Shown here: in pieces, positions 1-10,524 of the stretch
Layout of the letters: each line of letters starts with the position of its first letter
Numbering within the stretch: position 1 is the stretch's first letter
Source: Gautieria morchelliformis
Taxonomy: Eukaryota > Basidiomycota > Agaricomycetes > Gomphales > Gomphaceae
Assembly (NCBI GenBank): GCA_015179125.1
Contig: WHVA01000339.1
Span: 62,001-126,000 of the forward strand
Direction of reading: 5' to 3'
DNA: 64,000 bases
Notes under the pieces: model-generated
Seen by the model: the letters and a program-made list of their open reading frames with translations, nothing else
Database searches by the model: none
What the model was told of the DNA's origin: nothing
Translations under genes and position numbers: made by a program

Positions 1-1503
1 AGGTCACCAATCCCCTCAATGTGAAAACAAAAGTACATGTCCCTCGTTCACCAACAGCCTTGCTGTCCAGGGCTGAGCGGGAAAAGGTCTTCCTTGAAGT
101 CCATGTCCAGAACTTGACACAGGAGCCAATGTGGTTCGAACGCATGCGTTTCGAAAGTGTAGACGGTTGGGAAGTGGTTGATGGCAATATCTCGCATAAA
201 GATGGTACAAACTTGTTCTCAGGTCCCATCGCAATCATGCAACCACAAGATGTGCGACAATATGTTTACATCCTGACTCCAACATCTGTTCCATCGTTCC
301 CTCTTGTTCACTCTCCCGGGACGATTATTCCTTTAGGTCGACTGGATCTGTCTTGGCGTTCTTCTTTTGGCGAACCAGGTCGCCTGTTAACATCGGTGAG
401 TGCGAGATTTAAAACAGGCCATCCGCAACTCTTACCCTCCTTTCAAGCTTCTTTCTCGTCGTATCCCTATTACGCCGGTACACGCTCCCCCATCGGCAAT
501 TCCTCCCCATCTCCAGCAAACTCGCCCACGTTCCCCCCAACCAGCACTTTCTCGCCCAACGACACCTCCTGGATCACCAGCACCGTTCAAGCCACGCCCT
601 CCTTCCCAACAAGCAGGTCGGCCTCAATCACCAGCGTCAATCGTGCCACCTTCCTCTACTCTCCAGGCTCTTCAAGATCTTGAAGTAGACCTGGTCGTGG
701 GTTCTATCCCGAGTTCACATATTTCGCTTGAGGAACCATTCACAGTCGGATTTGAGCTCACATTGTCTGCACTCTTACCAGCGCCAGGGAAGACACGTTT
801 AGTATATCTAATGATCCAGCATATTCAGCCGACACCAGCCCCTTCAGCACTTCCTGTAGGCCGCCCCACATCAGTCCTGGCTAGCCCATCTCCTCGTCAC
901 TCTGCGGATGTATCGAGTCCTAAATCGCACGTCAGCCGCAATTTTCAACGAGATACGGAACCCCCTGAAAGTGCCTCACCCACTATGTCGCCCAAACGTG
1001 GAGCTTTGAACTTTGGTCTTGGTTTAGCTCAGACATACGTCGAATCTCCACTCTTAAACCACACTGAAGGGCCTCAGGGGCCAACCCCTGACCCTCAAAG
1101 CCGGCAAACTCCCACCACGGTAATATCGCGTCCGACTCCCATCCGACTGCCCCCGCCCTTCTCCTCGTCCATCAAGTCACATAGTGTTTTGCCTTTGGGT
1201 GCTTCTGTAATATCTCTTCCAGCCTACCAAATCGTACGACCACAACCAGACACATCCAGGCCGGAAGTCTCAAGTATCCACGCAAAGGCAGAGGTGATGC
1301 GTGAATTCGAGTGTACATTCGTTCCCATGCGCAAAGGGCTTGCGAATGTGGGCGGACTTCGCGTGTTACTGATCGAGGATCGAGAGGTTGAGACAGCAGA
1401 TAGCCAGGATGACTTGACACTTATTTCTCATGTGGATATGGATGCGGAAGCTAAAATACTGTGCGAATGGGACGTGATTGGGGAGGTCTGGATTACCTGT
1501 TAA
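1..1503 (+). CDS. TRAPPC13: TRAPP complex subunit TRAPPC13 (DUF974), 5' partial
   Basis: Subunit of the TRAPP tethering complexes, which activate Rab GTPases at the Golgi. The window opens inside the gene: the first residues (VTNPLNVKTKVHVP) already match the family's NPLxVKTK segment, followed by EKVFLEVHVQN and GRLDLSWRSSFGEPGRLLTS, all typical of DUF974. A 52-nt GT-AG intron fits at 396-447 and keeps the frame; the next exon starts LLSRRIPITP, as expected after the GRLxTS motif. The central part is a long Pro/Ser-rich linker, then the second beta-sandwich region resumes (ISLEEPFTVGFELTLSA, later KGLANVGGLRVLLIEDRE). Stop at 1501-1503. It converges on the V-ATPase gene with 122 bp between stop codons. 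The N-terminus lies outside the window. Confidence 0.82.
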
Positions 1504-1625
1504 AAACCAGGCGTGTATTATTCAACGGCGAACCGTGTAGAGGAATTAGATACGCTAGCACCATCTTTGCTGTGATAGCAGTCCTATAATAGCATCGCTG
1601 CCATAATCCATATCCATATCGAGTG

Positions 1626-3455
1626 TCATCTCCTCCATGACCCACCGACGAGCCGTTGTACACTTATTATTGCTCGATATCGCACGTCTGGATTATCATG
1701 GCTCATCAGCTCCATGACACGTCGTTTTGCACCTAGATCTTCAATAACTCTTTGGAGCGGTGAATAATCTATCCGGCAAGCAATAGAATTCAATTCAGTA
1801 CATACCGTTTGCCTCGATCGCAATGCCTAACATATTGGCCCACGTCGTGTACTGCAACAGCTAATACCAAGGGATCTGTCGCTTCATTCAGAAGCTTGAC
1901 TAGTGCCCTGGCGTAGGTTAGGTCGCGTGGTTAATTACGATGACATGTGAGGAGTAAGAACATAGAAGAACTTTAGCTGATGGTAATCAGACTCATTAAG
2001 TTTCATGGCGTTTTCACTCCAGAAAGCCTCTGAATCATGTACGGGTGACCAAATGAGATGGCCGGAAGATAGCTCGGACGTATACTGGTCATATGTTCTG
2101 AACACAAAAACGCGTCAGGGTAGCGCGCGACTGTCCCATGGAATAAGACCATTGACTCACGTCAAATCTTGAAAGTGTGCGCTAAGCTCCTCGTTGAGAT
2201 ATTGGATATCCTCGATGACTTCGTCATCGGACCATTTACGAGCAGCCAGATTTCGAACAAAAGGAAGCAGCTTGACGACAAACATGGCCGGCAAGTTTTG
2301 AGTAGGCGCCCTCGAAACCAGATTCTATCCATTGCACTTCATGAGTCTATGTAAGGCAATACAGGAACACCTGCCCGAGACTCACACGAAACGTGGCGAT
2401 TACCACGCGTATGACTTTCTCTTTGACAGCAGACTGGGCAATGTCTGTCAGTACAGGTATGATATCATACTTGCTGAAACATGTTGTATGCTTAGCACAA
2501 GCGGTCAACATATAGCAATGCAGGACTGACGCGTTGATGTTTTCAGCTACGCGTGGTTCAAATGTAATCAACCAGAAGCAAAAGCCGACTTGATACGACA
2601 TCTGAGGCCCTGGGTTTGATTTAAGGATATCTACCAACCTGAGCGGACGTAGTTAGGTCTAAATCATCTCAAGAAACTATATTATACCGACCCAGAGAGG
2701 ATTTTCGGCTTCTCCCACACAGCTGACCGTACTTCTGTTCTGGTGAGTAAAGATTCAAGGCACTGCACAGCAACATCTAGCTTGTTGATGTTATTGGTAT
2801 TAGATGTTTGAATGATAGATGTGAGGGTGTTGACGAAAGGTGCAAGAATCTCCGGCGGCAAAGTTGAAGGCTCAGAAGAAAGGAGGACAGTGAGTATTTG
2901 AGCTGCTTTAAGTTGAGTGAATTCGTCATTTGTATCAAGTGCGCTGATTTATACGATATAGATAAGGTATTTATTTCAATGCGAGTGAGAAAATACGAAC
3001 CGAAGTAAGGGTGCATATGGTAACTCCGGATCCCACTCTACCGCCTTTATGAACAAAGGCAATCGTTCTTCGTGGTCTAGGTATTGGAAGTAAGAACGAT
3101 ATCAAGTGAGATCTGAATACTGGCTTGCCTGCGAGTGCATCGGCGATGACGACCAACAGCCACTGCAGGGTGTCGACTCTCGCAAGTTTCTTCAAGAGTT
3201 TTAAATAAAGCTGGGCGTAGCTTTGTGCAGAAGTAACAAGAAGTGATTCAACCTTTGCGCGAGGTTGACGATCTACGCGCTTTATCAAGCTCAGTTCTTC
3301 AGAGGTCAAGAGGCCAGCGCGTTGGTAGCCCTGTGTACAGTTCAACTCAAGGCGTGATTATGGAGGATGCAAATTACCTCCCATGGCACCGGCTTTGAAC
3401 GTATCTTTGCGGACGCTTCGTCGAGATATGGATTCGACACTAGGGATATAGACAT
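1626..3455 (-). CDS. VMA13: V-type proton ATPase subunit H
   Basis: Regulatory subunit H of the cytosolic V1 sector of the vacuolar proton pump, needed for coupling and for holding V1 in its active state. The first exon 3378-3455 encodes [19 protein letters not shown] and ends PWE; a 47-nt intron (3331-3377) leads to [20 protein letters not shown], a family signature. Further exons give [40 protein letters not shown] and the helical-repeat middle. The C-terminal domain shows [20 protein letters not shown], a WSPxHxSEAFW stretch, [20 protein letters not shown] and, after an intron at 1750-1805, [20 protein letters not shown] ending at 1626. Several other short introns lie between. Its start lies only 64 bp from the divergent mL46 gene. 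Confidence 0.88.
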
Positions 3456-3519
3456 GACGAGGTAATAAACTCGGTCACGTGTTTGAAAGTCCGACCAAAT
3501 CTTTTGCTTGAAGCAGTTA
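3456..3519. promoter_or_regulatory. short divergent promoter between VMA13 and mL46
   Basis: The two start codons (3455 minus, 3520 plus) are separated by 64 bp, so both genes must share this promoter space and parts of each 5' leader. A CACGTG palindrome lies at 3476-3481, a classic site for bHLH factors. That the box is used is inference. Confidence 0.55.
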
Positions 3520-4608
3520 ATGGCCAGTAAAGCTTCCTCATCGCTGCTGGGGGCTTCATTCAGGGCATGTAATCACGCATCGAGGCAATGTGGGACTGCA
3601 TTATCTTTATCTCGTCATTGGGAACTCAAAACATTTTCAGGGCTTCCACAGGGTCCTCCCGAACGCAGACAGATGTCTGGCACATTCTCTTCCTCTGAGG
3701 AGATATCTCCTAGTCGACTGATCATACCTAACAAACTGCCATACCGCATACAAACCGCCATTCTTCTTAATCGATCACCAATGTTGACACATCCTCCGAC
3801 TCCCTTCGAGACTGCATACTATGAATACAACGCACACATCGCCCGAGCGTTGTTCAACCCTTTCCCAAAAGATTTCTATTTTAAACCTGGATCAGTATTA
3901 GAGAAGCAATTTAGGCGCGAGGAACGTCGGCGAGAAAAGGAGGCATTCAACTGGGGTAGACGACCCGGCTCACAAAAACGACCTTCAGGGCGTAGGGGAC
4001 AAGGGAAACGGCCGAGCAGTAATATAGGCATTATGGCGAAAGAGGAAGAAGAAGTTATTATGCCCCGAAGGACTGAAGCTGACGAGAAGGGAGATGTGAA
4101 GAGCCTAGATCGGAAGGGGCATCGCAACCTCTACTTGCTGATCAAGAAGAGCAAAGGACGAGACGACTGGCGGCTTCCAGGAGGAACGATGGATTTGCAG
4201 GCCCAAGAACTTTTGCACGAGGTAAGGGATTTGCACTTGTTGATTATTTTCATGTTTAGCTTTTTATTCAGACTGCTCGACGAGAGCTATATGCTGAATG
4301 TGGCGCCAACCTTGATGCTTGGCTGGTGGGGCGTCATCCCATTGGCTTCATGGACGAACAATTGCCGTTGGACACGAATTTATCAACACATTTTGCTGGA
4401 TGCAAGGTTAGTCTATAAGCAGAAGTCTAGATCACCATGTTCATTCTCCCCGCAGACATTCATCTTTAAGGCCCATATTTTAGCGGGCCAGATCGATCCT
4501 TCTGCCGCATCCCTTGCCGATTTTGCTTGGCTCACGAAAAGAGAAATCAAGCGAGCTGTTACACCAGATTACTGGACTAATATTCAGAATATCCTGTCAG
4601 ATTTTTAA
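3520..4608 (+). CDS. MRPL17: mitochondrial large ribosomal subunit protein mL46
   Basis: Component of the large subunit of the mitochondrial ribosome; the family carries a degenerate Nudix fold. I start at ATG 3520 because an upstream TTG codon is not credible as a start. The N-terminus is basic and Ser-rich, consistent with a mitochondrial presequence. Signatures are AILLNRSPMLTHPPTPFE, the charged RREERRREKEAF-like helix, then NLYLLIKKSKGRDDWRLPGG leading into a Nudix-box-like GGTMDLQAQELLHE / TARRELYAECG in which one acidic residue of the usual REUxEExGU is replaced. Two introns, 4222-4271 (50 nt) and 4407-4455 (49 nt), both phase 0, restore the family sequence (ANLDAWLVGRHPIGFMDEQ, then FIFKAHILAGQ and FAWLTKREI). 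It converges on NUC1, with 48 bp between the stops. Confidence 0.87.
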   Translation: MASKASSSLLGASFRACNHASRQCGTALSLSRHWELKTFSGLPQGPPERRQMSGTFSSSEEISPSRLIIPNKLPYRIQTAILLNRSPMLTHPPTPFETAYYEYNAHIARALFNPFPKDFYFKPGSVLEKQFRREERRREKEAFNWGRRPGSQKRPSGRRGQGKRPSSNIGIMAKEEEEVIMPRRTEADEKGDVKSLDRKGHRNLYLLIKKSKGRDDWRLPGGTMDLQAQELLHEVRDLHLLIIFMFSFLFRLLDESYMLNVAPTLMLGWWGVIPLASWTNNCRWTRIYQHILLDARLVYKQKSRSPCSFSPQTFIFKAHILAGQIDPSAASLADFAWLTKREIKRAVTPDYWTNIQNILSDF

Positions 4609-4656
4609 AATAATAGCAGATCACTTGGGTGCAAATTATACGGCTCATGCAACAAA

Positions 4657-6019
4657 TTATTTGGACCCGGGCGCCGCAATAGCTTTGATTTTTTTGTCCA
4701 TTCCTAACTGCTTCTGCGCATCGTCGAACCGCCTCACTTCTAGTTGACACAGTGCCGACTGGCAAACGTGTCTGGACACTTTCTTTATGTCATCGGAAAA
4801 GAGCTCTAGTCCCGCAGCTTTCTCAACTGCTTCAACGGGCACGACAAAGCTTTGTAAGGGCGCATCATGTGGTATCGATTCGTTAGGAAGTACGAATGCC
4901 CCTGTAGAAATTTCCGAGATATCTGGTGTGCTCGGGGAAGCTGGGCGAATAGTAAGAAGTACTTTGGCAAAATGCGTCGGTACTGCGATGTTGGGTGGGT
5001 TTCCAATCACCTCGTATGTCTGGGGCGGATCAGCAACTGGAGTGTGCGAAAACGGTAGATAGACATACGACACGCCATTTCCCGTCCGCATCCATCTTGG
5101 GAAGGTATAATGGAATGGTGAATACATACACGTCCGTAAACGACAGTGTTAGGTCCCGGCACCAACGCTCCAAATAAGCCCAGTCTAGAATCATAAGAGG
5201 TTGATACTTCATGAATGAGTAAAACCCTTGTGAGCTCACAGTGTCTGTTGAAGCCGTTACCCACTTGCGGGGCAATGTTTGATAAAATGAATGTTTCATC
5301 CATGGCCTCCTGGGTACCAATCAGGATGAGCATTGGTTGGAACAGCTTTGGAGAATGGTCATACTTGCGATCTTTTGGCATCTGCGGCAGGGACCCTAGG
5401 CGACCATTGGGTGAGATATACAAGTGGCCAGTGAAGCAAGTTCCTCACATATGACCTCTGTCATATCCGCTTCTGAAGTAATCGGCGAGACGTGCTCGGA
5501 AAGGAACAGGGAGCCCCTCATCTTCGGTAAAAACGGACTTAGAGCGATCACCATCTTCTTCCGAGTTCGGTTGTGCGGATTTTCCAAGGGAAGCACGCGT
5601 TAAATGTTCAGCAACCTTCCGAGGTATACTGTAAGCCACGCGGGTATGCGGGGAGAGTAGAGTGAAAACCAACCCATGCTGGATGGCGCAATCGTCTGTC
5701 GTATCCTGCGACGTACGCTTTGCGAGCCAGCAGGTCTGCGATAGGGCCTTTCCCAAGGCCAGAACGCGCCCAGTTAGACTAGCCCATGGGCAACCGCCTT
5801 GGAAGAAAGGATCTCACCAGGATTCCCATACTTCAGGACGTCGCCCCCTGGGGTAGTCTTAAGTTGTACTGTGCCAGTCTTTTGCAACGCCACCACGGGT
5901 GTGACTGCAGGTGCAGACGTGGGCTGCTGCCGCCTATGTGTGATGGTGGCTGCAGCACCTGCGCCGATGACTGCCCCCACAGTGAAGACAGCGGCATGAA
6001 CGATGGCTGCGCTCGGCAT
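4657..6019 (-). CDS. NUC1: mitochondrial DNA/RNA non-specific endonuclease (EndoG/NUC1 family)
   Basis: Sugar-non-specific nuclease of the mitochondrial intermembrane space, degrading DNA and RNA through a beta-beta-alpha-metal active site. From ATG 6019 the protein opens with a hydrophobic anchor (VFTVGAVIGAGAAATI) as in fungal NUC1. A first intron after GNPG leads to PIADLLARKAYVAGYDRRLR, then ADYFRSGYDRGHM, which contains the DRGH motif with the catalytic His; next comes an EAMDETFILSNIAPQVGNGF exon supplying the metal-binding Asn region, then WAYLERWCRDLTLSFTDVYV and the C-terminal part (GNPPNIAVPTHFAKVLLTIR, PVEAVEKAAGLELF). It stops at 4657. An in-frame ATG further upstream (6106) would lengthen the N-terminus; I prefer 6019 because it directly precedes the anchor. 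Confidence 0.88.
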
Positions 6020-6389
6020 TCGGAAAAAAAATTTCAAGAAGCGGGAAAATTGCAAGCGCCGACAAGAGCGTACTCGCAACCTCCACGTTCTCCTAGGTAA
6101 GGTCACTGACGATTTGCATTACTCATGGTATCTAGTCTGATTATTGAGAGCATTTGATAAATATCTATCTTATCCGGAACGCAGTTGCATGAAGATCAGC
6201 CATCATGCTGAGATTTCCGGGGTCGACAATAAAACAGGTGTATACGGTGAGCGTACATACAGACTGCAAGCGGTATATGAAACACGAAGGGCGCTATGAA
6301 ATCGCAGTTGGCACGGATAACCGTATCAATATGTACAACGACGCGGGGTTCGAAGTGGTATAGTCCCAGTAGGGTGGCATAAGAGGCCA

Positions 6390-7250
6390 CTACGAAGACT
6401 TATCAACAATTGGTCGGTAGTGACGCATCAAGTGAGCTTTGTATTCTGCACCCAATCATTAATCGATCGGGAATCAAGAAAAGATTGCAATAATACCATT
6501 AGGCTGGTCCCATAATGAGGCGGCATCGGTATTAAGTGGAGAGGAGTTGTTAGGTTCTGAACGAGGAGTGAGTACGTTGCGGGCATAATCCAATCTGTGC
6601 TTCTATGCTCACCGCCAAGCAGACTCTGCAGACTTAAGAGTATTGTGTGTACGCTGTACACGGCGCTCCATTTGTCTTGTAAAATGTCCAGACAGATATT
6701 ACCCTGTAGATCAAAATTGGGGTGGAAACAAGGAGTATTGGGGTCAAACTTGATTGTCGGTGCGACGTAGGGGTAATTAGGTGGAAATGATATCAAGATC
6801 TTAAATGTCAGGTTGTGATAGTACTAGTAAACCCCAGATGAGATGTAGCACTGGAGATATGGAGGGCGGCGCACTGTTCCAGACGGCCCTTCAATGGTTC
6901 CCACCCATTCAAAAAGGTTCGCATCCGTTTTTGGAAAGGCAGACTTCGGGGACGGTTCAGTAACTACTACGGCTATTCCGAATGTAGAGAACGAACGATT
7001 CCAGGCGAAGAAGACATCTAGATGAGTGATGAGCATAACTAGCAAACACGCGCAGGACGGTACACACCATTAGGGTCATGAGCTCATTCCCGAGTCTGAA
7101 GAAACAAAGGTGAGGCTATGACACTATAACTGGACAGAAAGCTCACCGTTTGGTAACGCTCCCATTACCCTCATTTGAGGTAGCGGACGACTGAGGTTTG
7201 TTTGTCGCGCTGGTGCTACGAGGTAAAGAAACAGACGAGTACGCATTCAT
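6390..7250 (-). CDS. UBE2C: ubiquitin-conjugating enzyme E2 C type (Ubc11/UbcP4)
   Basis: E2 enzyme that works with the anaphase-promoting complex to build ubiquitin chains on mitotic cyclins and securin. The start is ATG 7250 ([12 protein letters not shown]), giving the short Ser-rich N-terminal extension of this subfamily. Small exons then give [35 protein letters not shown], and the core [18 protein letters not shown] with the HPN-type FHPNFD followed by the catalytic Cys in [18 protein letters not shown]. The next exon reads [20 protein letters not shown] and the last [18 protein letters not shown], stop at 6390-6392. The LLG-EPNxxSPLN stretch and the [12 protein letters not shown] segment distinguish E2 C from other E2s. 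At least six introns of ordinary size are needed. Confidence 0.88.
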
Positions 7251-7697
7251 CCTGCCTGCACAACGCTTTCGGAAATTGTTCGTGAAGAAAAAAAAATTAT
7301 AGCTGTGGAGGAAACGGTAATGCGATCGAAACAATCGAGTCACGTGACCCATGGCGGACATCAAAATTGCAAACGTGATCAACTTCTGCCGCGTGACCTT
7401 TGTTTTTCCTCCTAGTCCAGATGTCAAGATGCTTCCATCTTAATCTGCAAGATCATCAATCTACCGGCAGTGTTCACTTCCAAGTCCCCCGGAGACACAA
7501 TTCCTCCGACAATCCGATTTTTGTATTTCTCATTGCTACATCACCCATCCCGTTTCTCCATGAGCGATGAGGGATTACTACTGTCACATATAAGGGACTG
7601 GGACGAGATGATCCTCCTCAGCTGAGGCCATGAATTATCTGCTACAGGAATTGTATTGGGTTCTTACACGACAGTTATTGTAGCTTCGTTCCGTATG

Positions 7698-7835
7698 CGT
7701 TTAAATAATTACGTCACACCTCAACGAGGCAGTGTTGGGACGATCAGCATTGAGTACTTACGGTGGCGTGAAGGCAGTGTTGTGGGGTATATTTAAACCA
7801 CCCCAATAAACACCAGAAATGCCAGGCAGCGTATC
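7698..7835 (+). promoter_or_regulatory. promoter of DUF6593 copy 1 (conserved in all three copies)
   Basis: A block of the form GTTTAAATAAT-TACGTCAC (7699-7717), then CAACGAGGCAGTG, a GAAGGCAGTGTTGTG box and a TATA-like TATATTTAAACC (7788-7799) about 40 bp before the ATG. The same order of boxes precedes copy 2 (about 9135-9257) and copy 3 (about 10430-10524). ACGTCAC resembles a CRE/bZIP site. Conservation shows duplication of promoter with gene; the factor is unknown. Confidence 0.55.
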
Positions 7836-8500
7836 ATGAACGTTTCCTTCCTCCAGAATGAGCCGCTCAACACTGTCATCGTTGACAGCAGCACTGGACA
7901 AGCCCTCTACGAGGTCGACACCCCATGGAGAGCTGGCACTCGCACGACAACTGTTCGACGTCCAAAACCAGGTGTTGCTCCTGGCCAAGGCCAGATAATT
8001 GCCGAGATACACTGGCGCACGCTCGGTTCCTCTACGATCACATTATATGGGACCACGATGCGCATTAAAGACTGGTTGAAGAAGACTGGCGTATTAAGCT
8101 CGTACGTGGCATTGCTATGCCCTTTTCCCTTGCAACTCGTCGCCCAGATCTAGAACACTCGTTGCACCAGATGGCAAGTCGTATGTGTGGAGCCGAGGTT
8201 CCGGCAAATTCACAGTAATTCTGCTCTTCTGTCAGCAGTTAACAATCGCTTAATTGCATACAGCTTACGGACGTCGGGACCGATACGCAAGCTGCACAGT
8301 CTCACCGCAGCAAGAGCGGGTGGTTTGGTGGCAGTTCGAGGAAGATGAACATCGATATTTCGACCCAGGCGATAAATTTCCAGGATATTGTTGTGATTAG
8401 CTTCATCATCATGGAGCAGAAAGATCGGCGTGCAACAGAAACTGCAGCGACAGTTGCAGTTGTGTCAAGCGCTAACACTGCTGCTGCCAGTGCAGGTTAG
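7836..8500 (+). CDS. DUF6593 domain protein, tandem copy 1
   Basis: Member of a basidiomycete-expanded family of unknown function (DUF6593), recognised by LYEVxTPW-RTTTVRR, AEIHW..SSTITLYG, MRIKDWL, an APDGKSYVW block and a C-terminal QDIVVISFIIME. Start MNVSFLQNEPLNTVIVD. Two introns, 8102-8147 (46 nt) and 8215-8263 (49 nt), give an unbroken 189-residue protein ending in an Ala/Thr-rich tail. It is intact as read. Compared with copies 2 and 3 it has a longer C-terminus and slightly diverged residues, so it is likely the oldest of the three or under its own selection. No signal peptide or membrane segment is evident. Confidence 0.78.
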
Positions 8501-9134
8501 CCACATGCACGGTTCACTTTCACGCCTGAAATAATCCTACTCTGTTGGCGTGGGGGACCAAACATTTTGACATCCGGACTACTTTCTTGTATTTCCATTA
8601 CAGCGGATGACTTCCATAGCCTTGAAATCCTAAACTCAGTTTTAAGCAGCTTCGAGACTTCCGCGTGAGCAAAGTTGTAGATTTAGACAAACTGTAGGAC
8701 CAATTTTCAAACGATAGGCGTAAGGCGAAGCTGTCATCGGCGTACTCTCAGCATCTCGCTAGCCCGACTTCTAGCCAGGCTCCTGGGTCAGCGTTGATGC
8801 ATGATGCATGATGCATGTGCATGATGTCCGAATTGGGCCAAATGTGATGCCAGCTGTCAGAAATCGGCTATGGGATTTGATTATGGCTGAAACGGGGGTC
8901 AGCTCTCAGAGCTCAGACCCCGGTTTGAACAGCTTTAGTGTGCTTCCCTGTCACTGGCTACTTCCCGGCTCGCTGTTCCAAGGCATTTAGGAAAAGGACT
9001 TTGCGCGCGGGGGGGGGGGGGCGCGTTTAGAGATATGGAAAGTCGATATAATCCACAAAATGACATATTATAGACAGCCCCGAATGCAGCATCTATCCTC
9101 AGTCACGCGTTACACCACGTGGCCGTAATTTAGA
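8501..9134. other. intergenic, no gene seen
   Basis: Spacer between DUF6593 copies 1 and 2. It holds a repeated ATGCATGATG-type stretch near 8800-8822 and an uninterrupted G tract near 9009-9022. The last ~90 bp (from about 9041) are duplicated before copy 3 near 10045-10150 (shared GAATGCAGCATCTATC and GGCCGTAATTTAGACGCG blocks). Confidence 0.5.
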
Positions 9135-9257
9135 CGCGTTTAAACAATCACGTCACCTCACAACGAGGCAGTGCTGATCAGCATGAGCACGAAGGCAGTG
9201 TTGTGGTGACACTGGTGCATTTAAACCATAAACTCCAGAAATGCCAGGCATCCTATC

Positions 9258-9886
9258 ATGAACGTTTCCTTCCTGCGGAATGAGCCGCTCAACGCTGTCA
9301 TTGTTGACAGCAGCAGTGGACAACACCTCTACGAAGTCAAGACCAGTTCATGGACAGCTGGCACTCGCACCACAACTGTTCGACGTTTAAAACCAGGTCT
9401 TGATTCTGACGAAGAGCAGATAATCGCTGCCGAGATACACTGGCGCGCGCTAGCTTCCTCTACGATCACATTATACGGGGACACCATGCGCATAAAAGAC
9501 TGGTTGACGAAGACTAGCGCATTAAGCCCGTACGTAGCGCCCCATGCTTATTTGCCTTTCGATTCCACTCATACAACTCGTCGCCCAGATCTAGAAAACT
9601 CGTTGCACCAGATGGCAAGTCGTATGTGTGGAGCCGAAGCCCGGGCAAGTCCACGGTAATGGGCATCATCCTGCTCCTCTGTCAGCACTTATTAATCACT
9701 TCCGTACAGCTTACGGACGTCGACACTAATACCCAAGTTGCACAGTCTCACCGCAGCAAGAGCGGGTGGTTTGGAGCTTCCGAAGCAAGGAAGATGAACA
9801 TCGACATTTCGTCCCAGGCGATGGATTTCCAGGATATTGTTGTCATTAGCTTCATCATCATGGAAGTTCGTGCCAGGGCCGGTTAA
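9258..9886 (+). CDS. DUF6593 domain protein, tandem copy 2
   Basis: Paralogue of the neighbouring DUF6593 genes with the same signature order. Starts MNVSFLRNEPLNAVIVDSSS; intron 1 is 9530-9588, and intron 2 lies between the KST codons near 9654 and LTDVDTNTQVAQ near 9709. The C-terminus is short (VISFIIMEVRARAG). The protein appears intact. Intron 2 is 54 nt, a multiple of three with no stop, and would encode a hydrophobic stretch if retained. The downstream GCTGCTGCTGCTGCAGGTTAG is the remnant of the longer tail still coded by copy 1. Confidence 0.77.
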
Positions 9887-10157
9887 TGCTGCTGCTGCTG
9901 CAGGTTAGCCACATGCTGGATCACTTCATCCCTGGAATAATCCTACTCTGTATTAAGTTATACCATGAATGCATGTACTCAGCTTCTCAGACTATTTCCA
10001 AGTAAACGTTTTGACGTCTGGACTAATGTCGAGTATTTCAATTGACAGTAAGTCGATATGATGCTAAATCCCCAGTTACAAACGGCCCCGAATGCAGCAT
10101 CTATCTTCAGTGACGCGTTACACCACATGGCCGTAATTTAGACGCGTTTAAATAACA

Positions 10158-10430
10158 GGAGGGACATAAAGTGAAGGAGTGCGCCAAGACACCGAAACCG
10201 TCAAGAGAAACTAGCGCCATCAAACATTGGAAAAGGCAGAGAGTCAGGGAGGAGCAGCACAAGACTCAGAGCGGTGAGAGCAGTCAGGCCAGTCTCGTCT
10301 CACAGAACAGTGCACAGGCACGTGACAAAACAAGGACCGAAGCCGGTTATCTGGCGATAGCATAATACTCGGTTAAAGTGTCAGAATTCCCACGATTTTA
10401 GATCCCCAGACCCAAAGACGAGCAAGGGGA
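10158..10430. other. about 270-bp insertion splitting the duplicated promoter of copy 3
   Basis: Upstream of copy 3 the conserved GACGCGTTTAAATAA box (ending about 10156) is separated from the conserved TTACGTCAC box (10431) by about 270 bp absent from copies 1 and 2. It contains a Lys/Gln/Ser-rich open frame (10171-10365) that I do not recognise. No terminal repeats were found by eye. Confidence 0.45.
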
Positions 10431-10524
10431 TTACGTCACATCACAGCGAGGCAGTGCTGCACGTACGAAGGCAGTGTTGTCGTGTATTTAAACCATAAAC
10501 TGCAGAAATGCCAGGCATCCTATC

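Noticed and set aside
396-417. A 22-nt GT-AG intron in TRAPPC13 that also keeps the frame
   Set aside because: Far below known intron sizes; the AG at 446-447 gives a 52-nt intron and restores the family's LLSRRIP segment.
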